Positions 1-6,680 of a stretch of 9,913 bases of DNA are shown here, in pieces. This DNA comes from an uncultured Candidatus Saccharibacteria bacterium (lineage in GTDB: Bacteria > Patescibacteriota > Saccharimonadia > Saccharimonadales > Saccharimonadaceae). A program made the position numbers and the translations under genes. Under the pieces are notes generated by a model that worked only from the letters and a program-made list of their open reading frames with translations, made no database searches and was not told the DNA's origin. Every line of letters begins with the position of its first letter. Positions within the stretch are counted from its first letter, which is position 1. The DNA lies in assembly GCA_947306315.1 (NCBI GenBank), contig CAMZGF010000029.1:1-9913 (forward strand), given 5' to 3'.

Positions 1-6
1 TTATCC

Positions 7-1773
7 CTACGCAAGGTCAGACGCCACACGATTAACCTCAGAAATTGTTGTTGTTCCAGATAGAGCTTTAAGCATACCATCCTGACGCATCGTTAGCGTT
101 CCTTTGAGTTTCGCGACCTTCATAATTTCGCTCGATGTCGCATGAGAAACCACTAGCTTCTGAATATCGTCATCGACTTCAATCGTCTCATAAAGGCCAA
201 TTCGCCCCTTATAACCGCCCGGGGTATCACGATCCTCAACACCCTTAACCAGCGTATAACCATTTGGATTATATACTGGAAGTCCTGGGTAGCCCAAATC
301 ATCTGACACCATCGCAACCTGCTGCTGGCTCTGTGGTAGCATCTCGCCAATAAGATCATTTATCTGTTTTGTTTCAATATCAGTTGAAGCATATGCTTCC
401 CTCTTCTCAGCCACACGGCGCACCAAACGCTGGCCAATAACAGTATTAAGTGTTGAAGCAAGAAGGAATGGTTCAATACCCATATCAAGCAGACGTGGCA
501 AAATACCAGCAGCCGAATTCGTATGAAGGGTCGAAAGCACAAGGTGGCCAGTAAGCGCAGCCTGAACTGCGAGGTTTGCTGTCTCTGAGTCACGAATCTC
601 ACCGACCATCACTGCGTCAGGATCCTGACGAAGAATTGAACGAAGACCAGTCGCAAACGTCAAACCAGCGTCTACATTCACCTGAATCTGGTTAATACCA
701 TCCATTTTATACTCAACCGGATCCTCAAGTGTCACAATATTTATTTTCTCATCGAAAATTTTCCTAATAAGCGCATAAAGAGTTGTTGACTTACCTGAGC
801 CAGTAGGACCAGACGTTAGAATCATGCCGTTTGGTCTTGAAATACCTCTCTCAACCATCTTCAAAGCATGTCCAGCCATACCCATTGTCTCAATATCAAG
901 TGCCGTACCAGATTTATCAAGAATACGAATCACAACCTGCTCTCCCCAAACAACTGGAGAAATCGAGATACGAAGATCAACTTCCTTCCCCGCTACTGCA
1001 ACCGTAAACTGGCCATCCTGCGGAATACGGTGTTCATCAATCTTCAAATTTGACAAAATTTTAATACGCGAAACTAGTGCCGGCTCGATTGTCTTTGGAA
1101 GCTCCATTACTTTTCTTAGGACGCCATCAACACGACAACGGATTATCAATGAATCCTCGAGCGGCTCGATATGGATATCGGATGCCTTTGAGCGTGCTGC
1201 ATAATCAAGAATTGTAGCAAGCGCTTTTGAAATTGGTGAATCCTGTGTTATTGTTTTTACGTCCGCACTTGCTTTTTTCTGTTCAATCTCTTCATTTGTC
1301 GATTTAACAGCATTCTGAACAGCCGAGAAATCGCCAGTGTATTGAGAAAGAGCTGCTCTTAGCCCAACCTCACTCGCCATAACTGTACGAATCGGCTTTT
1401 GAACGAGCGTCGAAAGATAATCAGTCGATTGGACATTCTGAGCATCAAGCATTGCAACATATAGTGAACCATTTTTCTCGCCAAGAGGAACAACCATCGA
1501 ACGTTCCGCAACTTCGTGTGGAATTAATGTTAAGATTTCTTGGTCCATACGAACATGATCAAGATTTACATATGGTACTTTCATCACTACCGCTGTAGCG
1601 TGAGAAACCGTTTCATCATCCGTGATCTTCTTAGATGTAAGAAGCGCCAAAATTGGTTGACGTGTTCTTAATACTTCCTCTTGTGCAGCCTGAACTTGTT
1701 CAGCAGAAACTAAGCCCTCTGAGACGAGTAGCTTTACAACCTGCTCTTGTAACTCTTTCGTAAGAAGAGCCAT
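7..1773 (-). CDS. pilB: Type IV pilus assembly ATPase PilB (GspE/PilB family)
   Basis: Cytoplasmic hexameric ATPase that powers type IV pilus extension at the PilM/N/O platform. The 588-residue product has an N-terminal T2SSE_N/MshEN-like domain (about 2-145), a linker, then the secretion ATPase core. Seen directly: Walker A GPTGSGKST (322-330), Asp box around ITLEDPVEY-like VTLEDPVEY (347-355), Walker B DAVMVGEIRD (386-395, Glu392) and His box LTGHLVLSTLHTN (407-419). The start is ATG at 1773, not the upstream in-frame codons: an AGGAGG Shine-Dalgarno lies 6 nt upstream and the ATG overlaps the stop of the preceding gene (TAATG). Oddities: the CxxC...CxxC zinc motif usual in PilB/GspE is absent (RRVAEKREAY, then DRDTPGGYKGR), leaving a roughly 65-residue cysteine-free loop; the N-terminal domain also lacks a clear RLG c-di-GMP motif. 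GspE is the alternative name, but the pilM-N-O context favours PilB. The stop TAG lies 6 nt from the window edge. Confidence 0.97.
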   Translation of the reverse strand: MALLTKELQEQVVKLLVSEGLVSAEQVQAAQEEVLRTRQPILALLTSKKITDDETVSHATAVVMKVPYVNLDHVRMDQEILTLIPHEVAERSMVVPLGEKNGSLYVAMLDAQNVQSTDYLSTLVQKPIRTVMASEVGLRAALSQYTGDFSAVQNAVKSTNEEIEQKKASADVKTITQDSPISKALATILDYAARSKASDIHIEPLEDSLIIRCRVDGVLRKVMELPKTIEPALVSRIKILSNLKIDEHRIPQDGQFTVAVAGKEVDLRISISPVVWGEQVVIRILDKSGTALDIETMGMAGHALKMVERGISRPNGMILTSGPTGSGKSTTLYALIRKIFDEKINIVTLEDPVEYKMDGINQIQVNVDAGLTFATGLRSILRQDPDAVMVGEIRDSETANLAVQAALTGHLVLSTLHTNSAAGILPRLLDMGIEPFLLASTLNTVIGQRLVRRVAEKREAYASTDIETKQINDLIGEMLPQSQQQVAMVSDDLGYPGLPVYNPNGYTLVKGVEDRDTPGGYKGRIGLYETIEVDDDIQKLVVSHATSSEIMKVAKLKGTLTMRQDGMLKALSGTTTISEVNRVASDLA

Positions 1774-2165
1774 TACTGGCCTCCTGCTTCTTCTACAGCA
1801 TTCTCTGGGCACTTATTGAGGTCATCAGTAAAGCTTCCGTCAGCACACACAAATAAGTTTTTGTCCTTAACCTGATCATCTTCTTCTGTAATCTTGCCAC
1901 ACATAATCAATTCTTCACGCGACAAAATACCGTTTCTATCTGCGTCTTCACAATCACCTACGAAGACTTCAACTGTTGGGTTAATCGAAGCAGGGTTGAA
2001 TAATTCTGAGTCCGGTTTAACAAGTTCAGCTGTAATTGCGTCGACTGTCTTAATATTCTCAGATTTCAAGTTTGGATCGCCTAAAAATGAGTTAACAATG
2101 AAAAATGATGCAAGCGTTCCGATTGTTGCAATAATAATTATTGAAAAGAGATCCGATTGTTTCAT
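1773..2165 (-). CDS. Small membrane-anchored EF-hand protein in the pilus operon (PilP position)
   Basis: A 130-residue protein I do not recognise as a named family. Residues 1-7 are followed by one hydrophobic segment (about 8-28), then a hydrophilic acidic domain predicted to lie outside the membrane. Residues 74-85 (DADRNGILSREE) fit a 12-position EF-hand calcium loop: Asp1, Asp3, Asn5, Gly6, hydrophobic 8, Ser9, Glu12. Four cysteines at 72, 89, 107 and 119 could form two disulfides, the first pair bracketing the loop. There is no lipobox. The start overlaps the pilO-like stop as ATGA, and the stop overlaps the pilB start as TAATG, so translation is probably coupled to both neighbours. It occupies the place of pilP in pilMNOP operons but shows no visible PilP similarity. 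A role as a platform or surface pilus component is inference. Confidence 0.85.
   Translation of the reverse strand: MKQSDLFSIIIIATIGTLASFFIVNSFLGDPNLKSENIKTVDAITAELVKPDSELFNPASINPTVEVFVGDCEDADRNGILSREELIMCGKITEEDDQVKDKNLFVCADGSFTDDLNKCPENAVEEAGGQ
1780..1785 (-). promoter_or_regulatory. Shine-Dalgarno that fixes the pilB start
   Basis: AGGAGG on the minus strand, 6 nt upstream of the ATG at 1773 and inside the end of the preceding gene. It supports starting PilB at MALLTKELQE rather than at the in-frame upstream codons that add 13 residues. Confidence 0.85.
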
Positions 2166-3124
2166 TTCTTGCTATTCCCCATTTTTTCATCTACAATATC
2201 ATCAATAGATTTGATTCCAGACGTGCCACCAGTTTTCTTTGCCTCTTTCGTTGCATAAATAGTCTTGGTTGTTTCAGTAGCAGTAATCTGTTTTGTATAG
2301 AACGCCAATGCTTGCGCAGAAAGTTCGAGCTTACTTGGCGCATCTGCTGCATTCTCGTTATCAGAATCCTGCTTCCAAGTGATTGTTGCTGTACGGAAAC
2401 TAAATGCACGAATTGACTTCTCAAGATTTTGAAGAAGCTTCGTAGTATTATATACGTTGTCTTCATATGCTACCGATACTGGAATTACTTCGATTCCAGC
2501 GACTGGAGAAACTTCACCAGAGCTGTTTGGCGCAAGTGAATCTGGTTCAACACCAGTAAGAAGGAAAATCTGGTTCATCGAAGACAATAAAGCTGCCTCG
2601 TTCTGAGATGCAGGAAGTGCATCCGGAATCACACGAAGTGATGAACAAAGCTTTAACATTCCAAGCTGAGTTGAACGCTCTTCATCAGATTCTGCTTGGC
2701 GATAAAGCTTTGCGAAATCAATCTTTTTTCCATCTTTATCATAGCACAATCTCTGGCTATCACGCGCAACCGACTCGAGATTTGGATCTTCCGCCATATT
2801 AATCATCACATTATAGCGAAGTGTTCCTGGAATACTTGCAACGTCAATCGCGTTTGGATCACAAGACTTCAAGTCTGCATCTGAAAACTTACCACTATTA
2901 TTCTTTGGAATACAAATACCAACATTCTTTATCGTTGTATAATAATTCGAAATCGACTGATCTTTCTCGTTAATGATCTTCGTATTAAAACTAATATACT
3001 TAATAAAGAACACTGCAAACACAATCGAAACGCCAAGCACAAGCGATGCACCAAGCACAGCAAGCATCATCTGCTGCTGGATCTTGTTGATTTTAATTCT
3101 CTTTCCAATTGCTGCTTCTGCCAT
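2162..3124 (-). CDS. pilO: PilO-like type IV pilus platform protein
   Basis: Bitopic inner-membrane protein expected to pair with the PilN-like neighbour and link cytoplasmic PilM to the pilus. The product is 320 residues, longer than the roughly 200 of typical PilO. It has a short basic cytoplasmic N-terminus, one TM helix (about 19-41) and an ectodomain. The stretch 169-198, with the ALPASQNE...LLTGVEP pattern, and the following alternating hydrophobic strands and helix (211-276) resemble the PilO ferredoxin-like fold. An extra segment of about 100 residues (70-165) after the TM helix carries four cysteines (71, 88, 127, 160). The C-terminal tail is Lys/Thr rich. The start ATG at 3124 has a GGGAG-type Shine-Dalgarno 8-9 nt upstream, inside the end of pilN, whose stop is 2 nt away. 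The gene ends in TGA, used as a normal stop. The assignment rests on fold pattern and gene order rather than strong motifs. Confidence 0.8.
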   Translation of the reverse strand: MAEAAIGKRIKINKIQQQMMLAVLGASLVLGVSIVFAVFFIKYISFNTKIINEKDQSISNYYTTIKNVGICIPKNNSGKFSDADLKSCDPNAIDVASIPGTLRYNVMINMAEDPNLESVARDSQRLCYDKDGKKIDFAKLYRQAESDEERSTQLGMLKLCSSLRVIPDALPASQNEAALLSSMNQIFLLTGVEPDSLAPNSSGEVSPVAGIEVIPVSVAYEDNVYNTTKLLQNLEKSIRAFSFRTATITWKQDSDNENAADAPSKLELSAQALAFYTKQITATETTKTIYATKEAKKTGGTSGIKSIDDIVDEKMGNSKK

Positions 3125-3126
3125 TG

Positions 3127-4575
3127 TTATTCTCCCGTCCCACTCGTCGGAGTATTATTACATTCTGTATCGCCAATTTTACATGCTGTTGCTGGAGCGT
3201 CAAAGATCTTTTCAAGCTGAACATACGAATCTGTCACATTCTGTCCATTTGGACCAATTGCCATCACATGTTTGTTCCTGAAGGCGAATGCGTCTGCATT
3301 AAGTTGAATTACAGCCGAGAAGCGAAGAACTAATCTATCGTCCTGATCGCGACCGTTTGCGGATTCTGTAACCGTAATTCCATCTGGAACTAGCATACAA
3401 ACATTCTCTGCCGACCACTTCATGTTCTCTTCTCCGGTGCTCTCATCTACCGTCAAGCGACCAGTATAGGTGATACATTTACTTTCGAAATGCGGGATTC
3501 CGCTAATTGCACCATTTTCATCCATTTCTGGAGTATATTTGTAATTCGTGACGTTATAGACTGTGCCTTCATCAGGTGGTTCTGGAATTGCATCATCAAT
3601 TCCATCCTCAATTGTACGAACTGGTTCTTTCTTGTACCATGATGTGAATTGTGGAGTACGATAAACCTTCTCGCTTGGAATATATTCAATTGTCGTCTTC
3701 TTTGTTTCTTCCTTCTTTTCTTCCTCAGTCTTCACCTTTGCAACATCTGATGTACCATTAACCATCTTTGCCGCCTCAAGGTCAACATTTATCGTCGAAG
3801 AAGTAATTGTACCATTTTCATTCATTGCATAATCATCACGAGTTGGATCACAACCCTTCTCGCCACGATGCCAGATTGCATAAAGGCTGCCACTCTCTTG
3901 AAGCATCACGTTGTTTTTATCGTATTCTTCGATACAGCGTGAAGGAATTTCATTTCCAGTCGAGTCAACATAACGACCATAATCAAACGTCATCATATTT
4001 GTTCTCTTGATGAAGGCCTCAAGTACACGATAGTCGATATTATCTTTCTTTGCATCGGCCTGCGCATCAAATGAAAGTGTCGAGGTGGTTAAATCAACTG
4101 AGAGCTCAGAAACTTTCACTTCATCTTCACCTAAATCGCGAAGTGCTGCAAGGAAGATAATTGCGCGAGAAAGCACCTTTTGGTTATCTTCAATCTCTGA
4201 AATACCGCGAAGCTGGTTCTGAATTGTTAAGAATTCTGGAAGCTCTTCATATGATTTAATCTTATCCGAAAGATTCTTCATATGAGCATCCTGGCCTGCC
4301 ATAGTAATATCCTGCGCACCTTTGATTGAACCGAGAATAAGCGCAGTTGAAACTGAAACAACCGAAGTAACAATACAGATAAAGAATACGAGATTACGCA
4401 TCTTCTGGTTCTTAATCATATCAGTCTTAATGTCTGGGACAAGATTGATTTCATAAAAACCAGTCTGGCCTTTCATCATCTCTTCATCTTCGCCAAGCTC
4501 GCCTTTAAAAAGTGCAACAATAAACTTCGGGATATCCGATAAATGCATAGTTGAAAAATCAAATTTCTTTGCCAT
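3127..4575 (-). CDS. pilN: PilN-like type IV pilus platform protein, greatly extended
   Basis: Bitopic membrane protein expected to bind PilM through its cytoplasmic N-terminus. The INLVP motif (43-47) is the PilN signature for that contact, followed by one TM helix (about 61-83), a probable coiled coil (95-135) and a PilN-type ferredoxin-like segment (134-194). At 482 residues it is more than twice the usual PilN length. The C-terminal region of about 290 residues is hydrophilic and contains a charged Lys/Glu linker (282-293), a Pro/acidic stretch (about 325-337) and six cysteines (214, 242, 367, 393, 465, 472). The first 42 residues also extend the usual N-terminus. The start ATG overlaps the pilM stop by one base (TAATG) with AGGAG 9 nt upstream. 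Identification as PilN is supported by motif, topology and the position between pilM and pilO; the function of the C-terminal domain is unknown. Confidence 0.78.
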   Translation of the reverse strand: MAKKFDFSTMHLSDIPKFIVALFKGELGEDEEMMKGQTGFYEINLVPDIKTDMIKNQKMRNLVFFICIVTSVVSVSTALILGSIKGAQDITMAGQDAHMKNLSDKIKSYEELPEFLTIQNQLRGISEIEDNQKVLSRAIIFLAALRDLGEDEVKVSELSVDLTTSTLSFDAQADAKKDNIDYRVLEAFIKRTNMMTFDYGRYVDSTGNEIPSRCIEEYDKNNVMLQESGSLYAIWHRGEKGCDPTRDDYAMNENGTITSSTINVDLEAAKMVNGTSDVAKVKTEEEKKEETKKTTIEYIPSEKVYRTPQFTSWYKKEPVRTIEDGIDDAIPEPPDEGTVYNVTNYKYTPEMDENGAISGIPHFESKCITYTGRLTVDESTGEENMKWSAENVCMLVPDGITVTESANGRDQDDRLVLRFSAVIQLNADAFAFRNKHVMAIGPNGQNVTDSYVQLEKIFDAPATACKIGDTECNNTPTSGTGE

Positions 4576-5621
4576 TATTCGTTGCTCCTCTCTGCAAGCC
4601 CAATTGCAACTGCAAATTCCGAAGCTACTGGAAGCAATGCATGTTGTTGCTCAGGCGTAACACGAACGTACTGCCATGGGTTGCCCTGGATCGTTGGGAT
4701 ATTAGTCTTAACTTCCATGTACTCTGCAATAAATGGAATCACGCCAGCGAAGCCAGAAAGAATAATTCCGCCAACCTGTGCTCCAACATACTTTGTCTGG
4801 AAGAAGCGAACGGATTTTGAAAGCTCCATTGCGAACGTTTCAAGTGATGCATCAAGCGCCTTGAATACTTGTCCATCAAGTTTATCCTGCGCAAGACCGA
4901 ATTTAAGGATAAATTGCCTTGCTTGGTCTTCACGAACATTTAAAGTATCTGAAACTGTCTCTACAAAGAGAGATAAACCACCAGGAATTGAACGCACGAG
5001 CCTTGGCGCACCCTGATAAATCACAACCAAATCCGTTGATTTTTCACCTAAATCAATCAGCATCCTACCATCAGTCATACCAATTGGAGCAAGTGCGCGG
5101 GTCATAGCGATTGGCTCTGGTTCCTGCGCGATTACATTAAGACCGAGACTCTCAATCTCTTCCATTCTCTCTTCTGCATACTCTTTTGCAGTTGATGAAA
5201 TCAAAATCTCTGCTTTAAGCGAGTCATTTGGTGAAACACCAAGAACAGCAAAGTCAACCTTTGCTTCTTCGACTGCCATCGGGATATATTGATCAGCTTC
5301 ATAACGAATCGTCTTTCCAATGTCCTTCTTAGGAGCATTTGGAACTTCAACGATTGAAGTATAAGTCTTTCTAGCTGGAAGACCAAGTGCAACGTTCTTT
5401 GTTGTAATACCGGCCTGCTCTTTTGCACCCAAAATAGTCTCAGCCAATTTTCTCTTACCAATAGTAGAATTATCCAAAGCAATTTTTGGATCAATCGGCA
5501 CATAAGCATATTTCTCTAGAGCCCAACCCCTTTCAGCATCACCAGATAACTGAATCAAACGAATAGAATTCGTTCCAACATCCAATGCGAAGAAGTCGCC
5601 CACACCGTGTAGTAAACTCAT
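4575..5621 (-). CDS. pilM: Type IV pilus assembly protein PilM (actin-like ATP-binding fold)
   Basis: Cytoplasmic FtsA/actin-like protein that binds the N-terminus of PilN and couples the platform to the assembly ATPases. The 348-residue product has the expected ASKHA nucleotide-binding motifs: phosphate-1 ALDVGTNS (12-19), phosphate-2 LIDLGEKSTDLVVI (188-201) and an adenosine motif GGIILSGFAG (284-293). The PilM-typical EPEPIAMTRA segment lies at 167-176. It is the usual family length and contains no cysteine. It is first in the pilus operon, behind its own promoter, and its stop overlaps the pilN start. No Shine-Dalgarno precedes the ATG, and the -10 element is only 9 nt from it, so the transcript is probably leaderless or nearly so. 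Confidence 0.93.
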   Translation of the reverse strand: MSLLHGVGDFFALDVGTNSIRLIQLSGDAERGWALEKYAYVPIDPKIALDNSTIGKRKLAETILGAKEQAGITTKNVALGLPARKTYTSIVEVPNAPKKDIGKTIRYEADQYIPMAVEEAKVDFAVLGVSPNDSLKAEILISSTAKEYAEERMEEIESLGLNVIAQEPEPIAMTRALAPIGMTDGRMLIDLGEKSTDLVVIYQGAPRLVRSIPGGLSLFVETVSDTLNVREDQARQFILKFGLAQDKLDGQVFKALDASLETFAMELSKSVRFFQTKYVGAQVGGIILSGFAGVIPFIAEYMEVKTNIPTIQGNPWQYVRVTPEQQHALLPVASEFAVAIGLAERSNE

Positions 5622-5630
5622 ACTACAATT

Positions 5631-5661
5631 ATTATACCATAAGCGGAATAAAAAATTACAA
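5631..5661 (-). promoter_or_regulatory. Promoter of the pilM-N-O-x-pilB operon
   Basis: Extended -10 element TGGTATAAT, with TATAAT at 5631-5636 and the TG dinucleotide at 5638-5639. The best -35 is a weak TTGTAA at 5656-5661 with a long 19-bp spacer; it overlaps the stop codon of the lipid kinase gene. The predicted transcription start is only about 2-4 nt from the pilM ATG. Confidence 0.75.
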
Positions 5662-6666
5662 TATTTTCAAAGATTTTTCTGATTTAGAAATTACAATCTT
5701 CCCTATGTGCTCGAAACGTTTATATTCACCTTCTGCTTGAATTTCAACATCACCGTAATTTGGGAACGTAATTACATCTTCAACTGTGACCTGCGCTGGA
5801 ATTTTACATAAAATGCTCTTCGCCATAAATGGCACAAGCCTATAAAGACGATTTAGCTTCTTCGTTGTTGATAAAAAGTCTGTTTTATGTGAATAATAAT
5901 TCTTCCCACCCTTCATCATCTTTGCAACCGTAAGGCCATTTACTGCCAAATAATCTGATACGCCCTTCGTTTCAGCTTCATCTAACGACTTAACACGATT
6001 CTGGAAAACTCCATTCTTATCATAAATTTTGATCGTCGAATCAATCTTAAATGACGGAATAAAAACCCGCTTTTTGTTTTTGAAAAACCATTTCATTAGT
6101 GTCCAAATCGAAAAAGATATTTTCTTATTCCCCTTTTGTAACTTTTTCCTTGTTTTATCACTATCAAAAATTTCCGTAGATTCTGCAAACATCCCAATCG
6201 TAAAATAACACGCTGCATAGCGATAATGAACACCATCAATTTTCGCCTCAAGCGGATAAAGTTCCTGTCCTGAGGCCTTATTAAGCGTTCTTGCCATATC
6301 ATTAAAGTTACCAAACGGAACAGCCGCAAATCTCACGTCTTTCCCAGACAACATACAACCATTAAGACCAATCGTTGCCGTGCCATCACCACCAGCTGTA
6401 ATCACGATATCGCCATCTTCGAGAATCTTTGCCAGTTCAGCTGCGTTATCATCAACATCCGTTGGCTTTACTTCATACTTACCAAACATTACGCCCGAGA
6501 CCTCTTGTAAAGGTTTTATTACTGATTCACGGACATGTATCGCCTTAGATGAACGCGGATTATACACAACAAAAACTCGTCTAGTCTTCGGTTTTTCATC
6601 AAAATCCGACTTATTTTTTGAATAAACTAGCTTCAAAATCTTTTCTTTTATGTCAGAGACTTCCAC
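5656..6666 (-). CDS. Diacylglycerol kinase catalytic-domain lipid kinase (DagK/YegS/BmrU type)
   Basis: Predicted ATP-dependent lipid kinase acting at the cytoplasmic membrane face, phosphorylating diacylglycerol or a related lipid. The 336-residue product shows the DAGK_cat pattern: an N-terminal VVYNPRSS (canonical NPxSG) near 34-41, the nucleotide-binding GGDGT near 92-96, and VPFGNFNDMAR near 116-126, matching the family's PLGTxNDFAR with changed residues. A C-terminal beta-rich half ends in a segment resembling the family's closing strands (EIQAEGEY). The start is set at GTG 6666, 5 nt after AGAGG; TTG at 6669 is the alternative, adding one residue. It begins 14 nt after the stop of the pilin-like gene, so co-transcription is likely. 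There is no terminator stem between it and the pilM promoter, so it may read into the pilus operon. Substrate cannot be told from sequence; recycling or use of scavenged host lipids is speculation. Confidence 0.88.
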   Translation of the reverse strand: MEVSDIKEKILKLVYSKNKSDFDEKPKTRRVFVVYNPRSSKAIHVRESVIKPLQEVSGVMFGKYEVKPTDVDDNAAELAKILEDGDIVITAGGDGTATIGLNGCMLSGKDVRFAAVPFGNFNDMARTLNKASGQELYPLEAKIDGVHYRYAACYFTIGMFAESTEIFDSDKTRKKLQKGNKKISFSIWTLMKWFFKNKKRVFIPSFKIDSTIKIYDKNGVFQNRVKSLDEAETKGVSDYLAVNGLTVAKMMKGGKNYYSHKTDFLSTTKKLNRLYRLVPFMAKSILCKIPAQVTVEDVITFPNYGDVEIQAEGEYKRFEHIGKIVISKSEKSLKIL

Positions 6667-6680
6667 CAAAACCTCTATTC

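Noticed and set aside
824..1204. 126-codon open frame on the plus strand
   Set aside because: It lies antisense to the conserved ATPase core of pilB, with no recognisable domain or ribosome-binding context; a shadow frame.
1774..1812. In-frame upstream extension of pilB giving an Arg/Cys-rich 13-residue leader
   Set aside because: It overlaps the preceding gene, has no Shine-Dalgarno, and the leader resembles no PilB N-terminus; ATG 1773 has AGGAGG at ideal spacing.
2162..2164. Recoding of UGA as glycine
   Set aside because: TGA ends the PilO-like gene exactly at an ATGA overlap with the next gene, and all conserved genes here are full length without in-frame TGA.
1773..2165. Naming the small gene pilP from its position
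   Set aside because: It has no lipobox or proline-rich N-terminus and no visible PilP similarity; only the location matches.
5646..5675. Intrinsic terminator between the lipid kinase gene and pilM
   Set aside because: A T6 run is present on the minus strand but no stable stem precedes it; the sequence is better explained as AT-rich promoter DNA.
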